Assembly: GCA_016235345.1 (NCBI GenBank)
Contig: JACRLG010000002.1
Coordinates: forward strand, 220,965 to 284,964
Direction of reading: 5' to 3'
Source of the DNA: Deltaproteobacteria bacterium
GTDB taxonomy: Bacteria > Desulfobacterota > Desulfobacteria > Desulfobacterales > Desulfatibacillaceae
Length of the DNA stretch: 64,000 bases
Part shown: positions 1 through 6,825 of the stretch, one piece after another
Position numbering within the stretch: position 1 is the stretch's first letter
Layout: each line of letters begins with the position of its first letter
Program-made: the position numbers and the translations under genes
Notes under the pieces: generated by a model
The model's database searches: none
Seen by the model: the letters and a program-made list of their open reading frames with translations, nothing else
What the model was told of the DNA's origin: nothing

Positions 1-770
1 ATGACAGTGTCCAAAATGTCGACGCCCGCCTCGATTGCCTTCAACTGGCTCATCTGGGCCATGCCGGATGTGAAGTGGCTGTGAAGATGAATGGGGGCCT
101 TGCAGTTCTTTTTCAGCGCCTTGATGATGGCGTAGGCGTCGTAGGGGGAAATGAGGCCCGCCATGTCCTTAAGGCAGATGGAATCCGCGCCCATTGCTTC
201 AAGATCTTTGGCCTTGTTGACGTAATAATCAAGGTTGTACACCTCGCCGCCCAGCCGGGGCGCTGTTAAGGTGTAGCAAATGCAGCCCTGGAAGTGCTTG
301 CCGCAGCGCTTGATGGCCGGAACCACGGTCTCGAAGTTGCGGTAGTCGTTTAAGGCGTCGAAGGTGCGGAAGATGTCCATGCCGTTTTCCGCCGCGCGCT
401 CCACGAAGATGTCGGCGAGGTCGTCGGCGTAGTTGCGGTACCCAACAAGGTTCTGGCCGCGCAGAAGCATGGAGAACGGCGTTTTCTTGATGTATTTTTT
501 GAGGGTGCGGATGCGCTCCCAGGGGTCTTCGTTCAAAAAGCGGTGCATGGTGTCGAAGGTGGCCCCGCCCCAGGTCTCCAAGGCCCAGAAACCCACCTCG
601 TCCATCATCTCGGCCACCGGGATCATGTCCTCGGTGCGGCCACGGGTTGCGAAAAGGCTCTGGTGCCCGTCTCTTAAGGACAAGTCCTCGATCTTGACGG
701 GATTCTTGGCCTTGGGCCGGTCCTTGCCGTAGTTGACTTCAGTCAGTTCGATAAAATTGTGCTCACTCAT
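1..770 (-). CDS. Transcarboxylase 5S / oxaloacetate decarboxylase alpha-type subunit (partial, C-terminus beyond window)
   Basis: The reading frame starts at ATG 770 (MSEHNFIELTEVNYGKDRP) with GGAGA 5-6 nt upstream and stays open to the window edge, giving 256 residues of a pyruvate carboxylase/OadA-type TIM barrel. Family motifs are visible: LSLRDGHQSL with the metal and substrate Asp near the N-terminus, WGGATFD, and MLLRGQNLVGY. The family moves carboxyl groups between biotin and pyruvate/oxaloacetate. It lies downstream, on the same strand, of a 12S-type carboxyltransferase, a small subunit and methylmalonyl-CoA epimerase. I therefore infer a methylmalonyl-CoA:pyruvate transcarboxylase, or a related decarboxylase, used in propionate/succinate interconversion. 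A biotin carrier domain, if fused, would be beyond the window, so the exact class cannot be fixed. Confidence 0.85.
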   Translation of the reverse strand, partial: MSEHNFIELTEVNYGKDRPKAKNPVKIEDLSLRDGHQSLFATRGRTEDMIPVAEMMDEVGFWALETWGGATFDTMHRFLNEDPWERIRTLKKYIKKTPFSMLLRGQNLVGYRNYADDLADIFVERAAENGMDIFRTFDALNDYRNFETVVPAIKRCGKHFQGCICYTLTAPRLGGEVYNLDYYVNKAKDLEAMGADSICLKDMAGLISPYDAYAIIKALKKNCKAPIHLHSHFTSGMAQMSQLKAIEAGVDILDTV

Positions 771-782
771 CATTCTCTCCTG

Positions 783-862
783 TGCGGCCGTCGGAAAACG
801 CGACCTGCTGTGTCGTGCTGCGCCGCGTGGCTTGCACTCCTTGCATCTCGTTTTCCATCCGC
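783..862 (+). repeat. Structured intergenic element, short copy (a)
   Basis: Short member of the dispersed family described at 6232-6366. It keeps the GGCCGTC end, the AAAACGCG arm paired with CGTTTT, the CTGTGTC motif and the CCTTGCATCTCG motif, but it lacks the central GTAC hairpin. It lies between the small carboxylase subunit gene and the 5S-type gene. Confidence 0.6.
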
Positions 863-902
863 CTTACGTGTTTTAAGCCGTTAACAAAGACTGTGGTATC
901 CG

Positions 903-1127
903 TTATTTCAGGCCGCGTACGGCTCGCATCTGGAACATGTTGCGCCACTGCATGGCCATCTGGCGGCCTGAGATGGCGTAAAGGCTCGGCGGCGGCATGG
1001 GCGGGGCCATTACAAAGGCCGGGGCTGCGTCTTGCGCCTGCCCGCCCGCCTGGGCTATCGCGGCCTGTTCGACCTTCAAGTACTCCATCACCCCGGCAAC
1101 GGCTGCGGCGATTTTTTTCTTGTCCAT
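903..1127 (-). CDS. Small carboxylase-associated subunit (MmdE/OadG-C-terminus-like)
   Basis: This is a 74-residue protein beginning MDKKKIAAAVAGVMEYLKVE, followed by an Ala/Pro/Met-rich middle and a basic tail (RNMFQMRAVRGLK). ATG 1127 is preceded by TAAGGAGG, which overlaps the stop codon of the 12S-type gene, so translation is probably coupled. There is no transmembrane helix. The KKIAAAVAGVMEYL opening followed by a short tail is reminiscent of the soluble end of sodium-pump decarboxylase gamma/delta chains and of the tiny epsilon chain MmdE, which helps assemble methylmalonyl-CoA decarboxylase. That assignment rests on position and this motif only. It could equally be a lineage-specific assembly factor. 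Confidence 0.6.
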   Translation of the reverse strand: MDKKKIAAAVAGVMEYLKVEQAAIAQAGGQAQDAAPAFVMAPPMPPPSLYAISGRQMAMQWRNMFQMRAVRGLK

Positions 1128-1137
1128 TTCCGCCTCC

Positions 1138-2691
1138 TTAGACAGGGATGTTGCCGTGTTTCTTGGGTGGGCGCAGTTCCCGCTTGCCACTGAAGGCTTC
1201 CAGGGCCGCTATCAGCCGGGGCCTTGTCTCGCTGGGCCTTATCACTGCGTCAATGTAGCCCCTGGCCGCCGCCTTGTACGGGTTGGAGAAAAGCTCCTCG
1301 TACTCGGCGATCTTTTCCTTGCGCTTGGCGACCTGATCCTCAGCCGCCGAAATTTCCTTGGCGTGGATAATGTTGGCGGCCCCGGCGGCTCCCATGACGG
1401 CTATTTCGGCGGTGGGCCAAGCCATGGCGTAGTCCGCCCCAAGGTCCTTGGAGCACATGGCGAGATACGATCCGCCGTAATCCTTCCTGGTGATGAGCAG
1501 GAGCTTGGGAACCGTGGCTTCCGAGTAGCACCACAGAAGTTTCGCCCCGTGGCGGATGATGCCCCCCCATTCCTGGTCGCTTCCGGGAAGATAACCGGGG
1601 ACATCTGCAATGGTGAGCATGGGGATGTTGAAGGCGTCGCAGAAACGGATGAACCGTGTGGCCTTGTCGGAAGCGTTGATGTCCAGGCTTCCGCCCATCA
1701 CGCCCGGCTGGTTGGCGATTATGCCCAAGACCCTGCCGTTAAGGCGCGAAAAGCCCACTATGATGTTTTTGGCGAAATAAAGGTGCGGCTCGAAAAACAC
1801 GCCGTCGTCAACAATGGAGCGTATGACCGCCTTCATGTCGTAGGGGACCGAGGGGTTGTCAGGTATTATGGAATCAAGGGCCGGGTCACAGCGCTCCGCC
1901 GAGTCGGCGGGAGGAACGTAGGGAGGGTCTTCCATGTTGTTGGACGGCAAAAAGGCCAGAAGCGCCCGAATTTGCGCTATGGCGTCGGAGTCGTCCTCGC
2001 AGGCGAACTGGGCCACGCCGCTTTTGGCGTTGTGGGTCATGGCCCCGCCAAGCTCCTCGAAGCTGATCTCCTCGCCGGTCACGGCCTTGATTACGTTGGG
2101 TCCGGTGATGAACATGTAGCTGGTGTTTTTCACCATGAAAATCCAGTCGGTCATGGCGGGGGAATAAACCGCGCCGCCCGCCGTGGGCCCCATGATGGCC
2201 GAAATCTGGGGGATAACGCCGCTTGCCACGGAATTTCTGTAAAATATCTGTCCGTAACCCGAAAGGGCGTCAACCCCTTCCTGGATGCGCGCGCCGCCGG
2301 AATCGTTTAAGCCCACCAGGGGTGCGCCCGCCTTTAGGGCCATGTCCTGGACCTTGACGATTTTTTTGGCGTGCATCTCGCCAAGGCTTCCGGCACGGGC
2401 GGTGAAATCCTGGGAATAGGCGAAGACCGGGCGTCCGTCCACAAGGCCGTGGCCGGTGATGACGCCGTCAGCCGGGATGTCCACCTTTTCCATGCCGAAG
2501 TTGGTTGAGCGGTGGGTGACGAAAAGGTCAAGCTCCCTGAAGGTCCCCTTGTCGAACAAAAGGTCCAGGCGCTCGCGGGCCGAGAGCTTGCCGCCCTCGT
2601 GCTGCTTGTCAACGGCCTTTTTGCCGCCCATCTCCATGATTTTGGCCTCGCGCGCGGCCAAGTCCTTGATTTTGTCTTCGACTATTCCCAT
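1138..2691 (-). CDS. mmdA: Methylmalonyl-CoA carboxyltransferase 12S-type subunit (acyl-CoA carboxylase beta)
   Basis: This 517-residue cytoplasmic protein has the two crotonase-fold halves of the acyl-CoA carboxyltransferase family and about the usual length. Residues 128-138 read LNDSGGARIQE, and the C-terminal half carries ADVPGYLPG, RKDYGGSYLAMCSK and WPTAEIAVMG, typical of propionyl/methylmalonyl-CoA enzymes. The family transfers the carboxyl of methylmalonyl-CoA to biotin or the reverse. ATG 2691 is chosen over the upstream GTG at 2706 because AAAGGA lies 6 nt before it. It is followed directly by the small subunit and the 5S-type subunit, and preceded by the epimerase, which supports a transcarboxylase or decarboxylase rather than an ATP-dependent carboxylase. 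No biotin carboxylase is in view. Confidence 0.9.
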   Translation of the reverse strand: MGIVEDKIKDLAAREAKIMEMGGKKAVDKQHEGGKLSARERLDLLFDKGTFRELDLFVTHRSTNFGMEKVDIPADGVITGHGLVDGRPVFAYSQDFTARAGSLGEMHAKKIVKVQDMALKAGAPLVGLNDSGGARIQEGVDALSGYGQIFYRNSVASGVIPQISAIMGPTAGGAVYSPAMTDWIFMVKNTSYMFITGPNVIKAVTGEEISFEELGGAMTHNAKSGVAQFACEDDSDAIAQIRALLAFLPSNNMEDPPYVPPADSAERCDPALDSIIPDNPSVPYDMKAVIRSIVDDGVFFEPHLYFAKNIIVGFSRLNGRVLGIIANQPGVMGGSLDINASDKATRFIRFCDAFNIPMLTIADVPGYLPGSDQEWGGIIRHGAKLLWCYSEATVPKLLLITRKDYGGSYLAMCSKDLGADYAMAWPTAEIAVMGAAGAANIIHAKEISAAEDQVAKRKEKIAEYEELFSNPYKAAARGYIDAVIRPSETRPRLIAALEAFSGKRELRPPKKHGNIPV

Positions 2692-2710
2692 GTGGTTTCC
2701 TTTCACCTCA

Positions 2711-2832
2711 GGCCAACCACAAGAGCGATATGCTGTGTCAGGCGTCGCAACGCGGGTCGGTCACGTACGAAAAGTACAGTACCTCCCCGCGTTGCTCGCC
2801 TTCCTTGCATCTCATCTCTTGTGATCGGCCTG
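2711..2832 (+). repeat. Structured intergenic element, copy b
   Basis: Copy of the dispersed family, between mce and mmdA. The ends TCAGGCC and GGCCTGA pair, followed by CACAAGAG with CTCTTGTG. The inner arm GTCGCAACGCGGG pairs with CCCCGCGTTGC, and the apex is GTACGAAAAGTAC. The motifs CTGTGTC and CCTTGCATCTCATC are present. Confidence 0.85.
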
Positions 2833-2873
2833 ATTAATATTCCGGCAAAATTGATATCCGGGTTTTAATGCTG

Positions 2874-3284
2874 TCATTTTTCCTGGCGTTCGCACAACTC
2901 GACAAGGACGCCCGCAGTGGCCTTGGGGTGCAGGAAGGCGATTTTGGCCCCGCCCGCGCCGATTCGGGGGGTCTGATCGATCAGGGCCACGCCCTTTTCC
3001 TTAAGTTCCGCAAGGGCCTCTTCTATGTTTTCCACCCGGAAGGCCACGTGCTGAATGCCCTCGCCGCGCTTTTCGATGAACTTGGCGACAGGGCCTTCAG
3101 GCGAGGTGGACTCCAGAAGCTCAACCTCGCTTGCGCCAACCGGGAAAAAGGCCGTGGTCACCTTCTGGGCCTCCACGGTCTCGGCCCCCTCGAAAGAAAG
3201 GCCAAGAATGTCTTCCCAGAACTTGCGCCCGGAGTCAATGGAGTTTACCGCAATTCCCAGGTGGTCGATTTTAAGAATTTTCAT
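2874..3284 (-). CDS. mce: Methylmalonyl-CoA epimerase
   Basis: This 136-residue protein of the vicinal oxygen chelate (glyoxalase-like) superfamily interconverts (2R)- and (2S)-methylmalonyl-CoA. Two beta-alpha-beta-beta-beta modules are visible. The metal ligands expected in the family can be read: His8 in IDHLGIAV, the His of [10 protein letters not shown], and the Glu of the C-terminal LVELCE. Length and start ([13 protein letters not shown]) are typical. ATG 3284 has AAGGAGA about 7 nt upstream. It heads the run epimerase, 12S, small subunit, 5S, and would feed the carboxyltransferase with the correct stereoisomer. An intergenic structured repeat separates it from mmdA. Confidence 0.93.
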   Translation of the reverse strand: MKILKIDHLGIAVNSIDSGRKFWEDILGLSFEGAETVEAQKVTTAFFPVGASEVELLESTSPEGPVAKFIEKRGEGIQHVAFRVENIEEALAELKEKGVALIDQTPRIGAGGAKIAFLHPKATAGVLVELCERQEK

Positions 3285-3480
3285 GGAAGCTCTCCTTTTT
3301 CAATTCAAGCGGTTTCAAAAGTAAGATGAAGGACTTGGCTGCCTCCATCGATTTTTTCCAGCACCTTGTTCCAGCAAATGATGTAGAAATGTATAAGCGC
3401 AAAAATTCGCGCGTGTCAATAGGAGCTTATCGCTTGACCGAAGGGTCTTGACGAGGGAAAGGCGGGAGTCGGCGGAAGGC

Positions 3481-3504
3481 AAAAAAAACGCCCTGTTACG
3501 GGCG
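3481..3504 (-). terminator. Rho-independent terminator after the 3681-4559 gene
   Basis: On the minus strand a CGCCC/GGGCG stem with a six-base loop is followed by eight T. A structured repeat sits between the stop codon and this terminator, so the repeat would be transcribed in the 3' UTR. The rest of the 3285-3680 gap shows nothing else I recognise. Confidence 0.7.
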
Positions 3505-3550
3505 TGGAAAAAAGAGCGCGCAAAAAAACGCTACATAATCATGTGATCCG

Positions 3551-3678
3551 CCCAGGGCGATCACAAGCGATGAGCCGCAAGGCGCACGTTTTCGGGCGGG
3601 GAGGCCGCGTACTAAAATTGCGCAACGAGCCGGACGAAAGCGTGCAACACAGCGGATCGCGCTTGTGGACGCCCTGGT
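3551..3678 (-). repeat. Structured intergenic element, copy c
   Basis: Reverse-orientation copy. The ends CCAGGGCGATCACAAGCG and CGCTTGTGGACGCCCTGG pair with few mismatches. GATGAGCCGCAAGG and CAACACAGCGGATCGCG match the conserved motifs; the central stem is degenerate. It ends 3 nt from the stop codon of the membrane protein gene. Confidence 0.75.
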
Positions 3679-3680
3679 GG

Positions 3681-4559
3681 TCAATTCGTTGATTCGGGCG
3701 GCGGCACCAAGGCCGGGGGCGGCGCGTCCTTTTCCGGGGTGTAGGAAATCTCCATGGCCGGGTTGATCGCCTGGGTCTTGAATTCAAGCTCCACGCGGAG
3801 TTTCTGAATCTCGGTGTGGGCGTCGATGTTCTTTTTCGCAAGCAGAAAGCGCAGGTAGACCAGCCAGACCACGAATCCGAAAAGAACGGCGAAGCCGCCA
3901 AGAAAGACCCACTTGAAGTCGATTATGAACTGTACGCTGGTTTTTCCCAGGAAAAGGAAAAAATTGGGGACCGCGTAAAGAAGAAACACCACCACAAAGA
4001 CCAGCGCGCCAAGAATATAGACGTTTTGTTTCGAGATGCTCTTTAAAAACGAGTCCATGGGCGATAAGCCAATGGGATTGTTGCCCGCCAGCGGATCGCC
4101 CCTTTCGGGCGGCGGGGCGTGGACCCTGTCGCCGTAGAGCAGGTGGGCGAAGGCTTTTATGATGAAGGAGACCAGAAAGACAACGCCGATGGGGATTCCC
4201 ACCGCCGCGAAGAACCAGGCGCGAAAGGGAAAGGGGACGTTTTTGGAGTCAAGGCGGGTCTGGTATTTTTCGAGCGGGCCGAAGTTCTTCTCGAAATACT
4301 GGCGGTCAAAGGCCGAAAGGGCCGTTCCGCTTGTTTCGTAAACCACCTGACCCTCCTGGTCCATGACCTGGAGAGTGGATTTGTGTCCGCTTTTCATGAC
4401 CGCAATGGCCATGATCTGGATTTCGATGAGGACGAAGCCCACCAGAATGAGCATGGCGGCTGTGGAATGCCTTCGGATGACTTCTGCGATGTTTTCTATG
4501 GCTGCCATGATGTACCCGATGATCCGTGAAAACAGGGCGTACCCCGCTTGGGGGCGCAC
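3681..4559 (-). CDS. Four-helix membrane protein of unknown function
   Basis: The frame gives 292 residues from GTG 4559, or 275 from ATG 4508 (MAAIENIAEVIRRHS). Neither start has a strong ribosome-binding site. Hydrophobic segments lie near residues 35-56, 114-137, 180-204 and 214-240 of the longer form. A 55-residue hydrophilic stretch between helices 1 and 2 could be an extracytoplasmic domain, and a Pro-rich loop (APPPERGDPLAGNNP) follows helix 2. The tail has a short amphipathic helix (KKNIDAHTEIQKLRVELEFK) and then a Pro-rich end. I do not recognise the family. The layout, with an outside domain, paired helices and a cytoplasmic helix, would fit a sensor or scaffold, but nothing proves it. 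Confidence 0.7.
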   Translation of the reverse strand: MRPQAGYALFSRIIGYIMAAIENIAEVIRRHSTAAMLILVGFVLIEIQIMAIAVMKSGHKSTLQVMDQEGQVVYETSGTALSAFDRQYFEKNFGPLEKYQTRLDSKNVPFPFRAWFFAAVGIPIGVVFLVSFIIKAFAHLLYGDRVHAPPPERGDPLAGNNPIGLSPMDSFLKSISKQNVYILGALVFVVVFLLYAVPNFFLFLGKTSVQFIIDFKWVFLGGFAVLFGFVVWLVYLRFLLAKKNIDAHTEIQKLRVELEFKTQAINPAMEISYTPEKDAPPPALVPPPESTN

Positions 4560-4695
4560 CCTGAATTTTTGTTTTTGGTCAAATTTGCTGCGGCGGCGGA
4601 CAGATAGAGGGTGAAGGGCAGCGAGGACCGCGCCGGACCGGATTTAGCCTGTGACGATTTTTACCGGCTGTCTTGGGTTTTGCAGGCAAATCGCC

Positions 4696-4755
4696 CCGTT
4701 CCAACATTTTCATTTACAGCCCAAGCCCGGTTCCGTCAAGTTAAAGTTGGAACGG
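4696..4755. other. 10-bp perfect inverted repeat
   Basis: CCGTTCCAAC (4696-4705) is repeated inverted as GTTGGAACGG (4746-4755), 40 bp apart. It lies between the stop codon of the diguanylate cyclase gene and the start of the membrane protein gene. It may be a transcript stem or a paired regulator site. There is no T-run. Confidence 0.4.
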
Positions 4756-4793
4756 TGAAAGCCGGAGCATCCGCAATCCATCCCGGACCCGGA

Positions 4794-6218
4794 TCATCCG
4801 GCGCTTCCGGCTAATGCCACCCGGTTGCGGCCAAGCTCCTTGGCCCGGTACAGGGCTTCGTCCGCCTGGCTTATGGTGCGGGAATAGTCGGGGTGCCCGT
4901 CGTGAAGGGCCACGCCGATGCTCACCGTCACCCTTATCGAGCGGCCTTCGCCAAGGTTCACGGAAGCCTCCTCTATCCGCCTTCGCAATTTTTCGGCGGC
5001 GTTTCGGGCTGCAGGCGCATCCACCCCCAAAAGCACCACGAGGAATTCCTCCCCGCCGTACCTGAACACCGAATCCCCCATACGAACCGAGTCAATGAGG
5101 ATTTCGGAAATCTTCTCCAGCACCGTGTCACCCCGGTCATGCCCGTAGGTGTCGTTCACGTTTTTGAAGTGGTCGATGTCCAGGATGGCCACCGCGAAGC
5201 GTTCGCCGCCTTCCATGCTCACCCTCACCGCGTTTCGCATGATTATGGGCAGGTACTTGCGGTTGTAGACCTGTGTGAGCTGGTCCCGGCCCGCCTCGGC
5301 CTCCAGGAGCACGGACACGAAGGACGAGAGCAGAAAGGACACGTGGATGGCGATTTCGTTCATGCGGGAGACGATGGTGTCCATGGTCAGGTCCTGGCCG
5401 CCTGCAGAAAGGGCCGCAGCCGCCCTGCGGGCCAGGTAGCTCATCTCCTCTATGTTGCCCTTCAAAACAGCCACGTCGTCTTTTTGATCCGGGAAAAGCA
5501 TGTCCGCCTTGTAGCGCACCCAGAGGCCGAAATCCGTCTGCTCCGGCAGGATGATGTCGGAAAGGCCCTTGGCGTTTTTGAAATAAATCTGCGAAAAAAA
5601 ACCCCTTATCCAGTCGAACACAGAGGCCTTTATCCTCTCGCAGTCAAGGGCCGTGTAGCGGCTGGTGGCCTGCTGGCGAAAGGCCAGAACCGTCTGCTCG
5701 GTATTGAGGCTCTCCACCACGTAGCTTAGGTTGATGAAAAAAACCGCAAGTTCGAGCATCCGGTCGGTGAGCCTCATGGTGTCGACGAGCGTACGGGAAT
5801 CATTGGAAAAGGCTTTTTCGAGAACGGAAAAAACATGCCCCTTCAATATGGCCGCCCCACGCTTGACCAGGGCGATGGGCACGCTGATGCGGGAATGGAC
5901 CTGACCCACGCGGGTCTGTTGCAGAAGATAGGCCCGCAGGGCCTTATCGTCCCGGACCTGAAAAAGCGCCCTCACCCACTCCTCCATGCTGTGGCCAAGG
6001 CGGCTTGAGACCATCTCGTGGTCCAAAAAGGCGCGGGCGGCGGGAAGGGCGAGCATTTCCCGGTAAAAGGCAAGGGCGATTTTCTTCGCCTCCGGTTCGA
6101 CGGCTTTCGCTATCAGGCGGACAAGGCGGGGATCGAAACCCGCAGTACCTTCGGTCATCATGTCCACGGCCTCGTTGAATGAGGCCATGTCGCGTTCGCG
6201 GTAGTGTTCCTCTTCCAT
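4794..6218 (-). CDS. DosC-like globin-coupled diguanylate cyclase
   Basis: This 474-residue cytoplasmic protein follows the E. coli DosC layout. An N-terminal sensor globin (about 15-150) has VGQVHSRISVP, matching the proximal-haem segment of DosC; the haem ligand would be His108. A middle domain carries TDFGLWVRYKADMLF, like the DosC middle domain. A C-terminal GGDEF domain has GGEEF at 388-392 and an RMGD inhibitory site five residues before it. It should make cyclic di-GMP from two GTP under control of oxygen or another haem ligand. ATG 6218 follows AAGGGA; an internal ATG at residue 11 is possible. No phosphodiesterase partner is adjacent. Confidence 0.88.
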   Translation of the reverse strand: MEEEHYRERDMASFNEAVDMMTEGTAGFDPRLVRLIAKAVEPEAKKIALAFYREMLALPAARAFLDHEMVSSRLGHSMEEWVRALFQVRDDKALRAYLLQQTRVGQVHSRISVPIALVKRGAAILKGHVFSVLEKAFSNDSRTLVDTMRLTDRMLELAVFFINLSYVVESLNTEQTVLAFRQQATSRYTALDCERIKASVFDWIRGFFSQIYFKNAKGLSDIILPEQTDFGLWVRYKADMLFPDQKDDVAVLKGNIEEMSYLARRAAAALSAGGQDLTMDTIVSRMNEIAIHVSFLLSSFVSVLLEAEAGRDQLTQVYNRKYLPIIMRNAVRVSMEGGERFAVAILDIDHFKNVNDTYGHDRGDTVLEKISEILIDSVRMGDSVFRYGGEEFLVVLLGVDAPAARNAAEKLRRRIEEASVNLGEGRSIRVTVSIGVALHDGHPDYSRTISQADEALYRAKELGRNRVALAGSAG

Positions 6219-6231
6219 TATTTCCCTTACC

Positions 6232-6366
6232 AGCCTGCCTAAAAACGCGAACTTAAGTGTCAGAGGAAAGCTTTGCGGGTCGTCATGTACGAAAAGTACT
6301 ATTCCTCCCCGCCCCGCTCGCCAACCTTAGCATTTCATCGCCATAATCATGATTGATATTCAGGCT
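6232..6366 (+). repeat. Structured intergenic element, copy d (reference description)
   Basis: Reference copy of the family. In plus orientation the order is: outer arm GCCTGCCTAAAAACGCGAA, the GTGTCAG motif, a variable GC-rich arm, GGTCGTCATGTAC, loop GAAAA, GTACTATTCCTCCCCGC, the other arm, CTCGCCAACCTTAGCATTTCATCG, and the closing outer arm. About 19 full copies occur in the window. The outer and inner arms differ between copies but remain complementary. Its right end covers the stop codon of the zinc-ribbon gene (6360-6362). Confidence 0.85.
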
Positions 6367-6608
6367 TTGTATTCAGCCATTTTTACGGACTGTTCTCCTA
6401 CAAGTTCCGGTACTGCGCCGGTCCAGCCGCAATTCAGGCAGAAAACCGCCTCTTTGTCCGCATCTGACAAAAGGGCCGGGTCAAGGTCCTGTGGGACCAC
6501 GGATCCATCCGCCGCCACCCTTATTATCACAAGCCCGTGGGCCGTGGTTCGGAGACAGAAAACATCCAGCCCGCAGTTGGGGCATCTCAGCCGGTATTCG
6601 TTTTCCAT
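6360..6608 (-). CDS. Small zinc-ribbon protein
   Basis: This 82-residue protein has one zinc-binding pair near each end: CPNCG at residues 9-13 and CLNCGWTG at about 57-64. Together they make a complete zinc-ribbon-like site. The middle has a short beta-rich stretch (GLVIIRVAADGSVVPQDL). ATG 6608 follows AAGGAATTC. No enzyme domain is present, and the ligand or partner is unknown. The last codon and stop codon lie inside a structured repeat, and another repeat lies upstream, so the gene is bracketed by two copies. Confidence 0.75.
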   Translation of the reverse strand: MENEYRLRCPNCGLDVFCLRTTAHGLVIIRVAADGSVVPQDLDPALLSDADKEAVFCLNCGWTGAVPELVGEQSVKMAEYKA

Positions 6609-6698
6609 GAATTCCTTGCAAGGCCCCCAAAAACGCTGCCAGCCAGCCGGAGTAATCGCCCAGCCGAAAAAACCTTCCCTGCAAAACCACCGTTTCTT

Positions 6699-6823
6699 CC
6701 AGGCCGATCACAAACGATGAAATGCAAGGAAGGTGAGCGGCGCGGGAAGGAATAGTACTTTTCGTACATGACGCTCCCGCGCCGCGAAACCTGACACTTA
6801 AGTTCGCGTTTGTGGACGGCCTG
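6699..6823 (-). repeat. Structured intergenic element, copy e
   Basis: Reverse copy between ahbD and the zinc-ribbon gene. The ends CCAGGCCGATCACAAACG and CGCGTTTGTGGACGGCCTGG pair. The inner arm GCGGCGCGGGA pairs with TCCCGCGCCGC. The apex is GTACTTTTCGTAC, and CCTGACACTTAAG matches the conserved motif. Confidence 0.85.
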
Positions 6824-6825
6824 GA

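Noticed and set aside
997-2310. 437-codon plus-strand open frame
   Set aside because: It is antisense to the well-supported 12S carboxyltransferase gene; the frame follows from high GC.
6232-6366. Integron attC sites as the identity of the 120-nt elements
   Set aside because: The ends lack the GTTRRRY/RYYYAAC core sites, there is no integrase, and the neighbouring genes are chromosomal operons on both strands.
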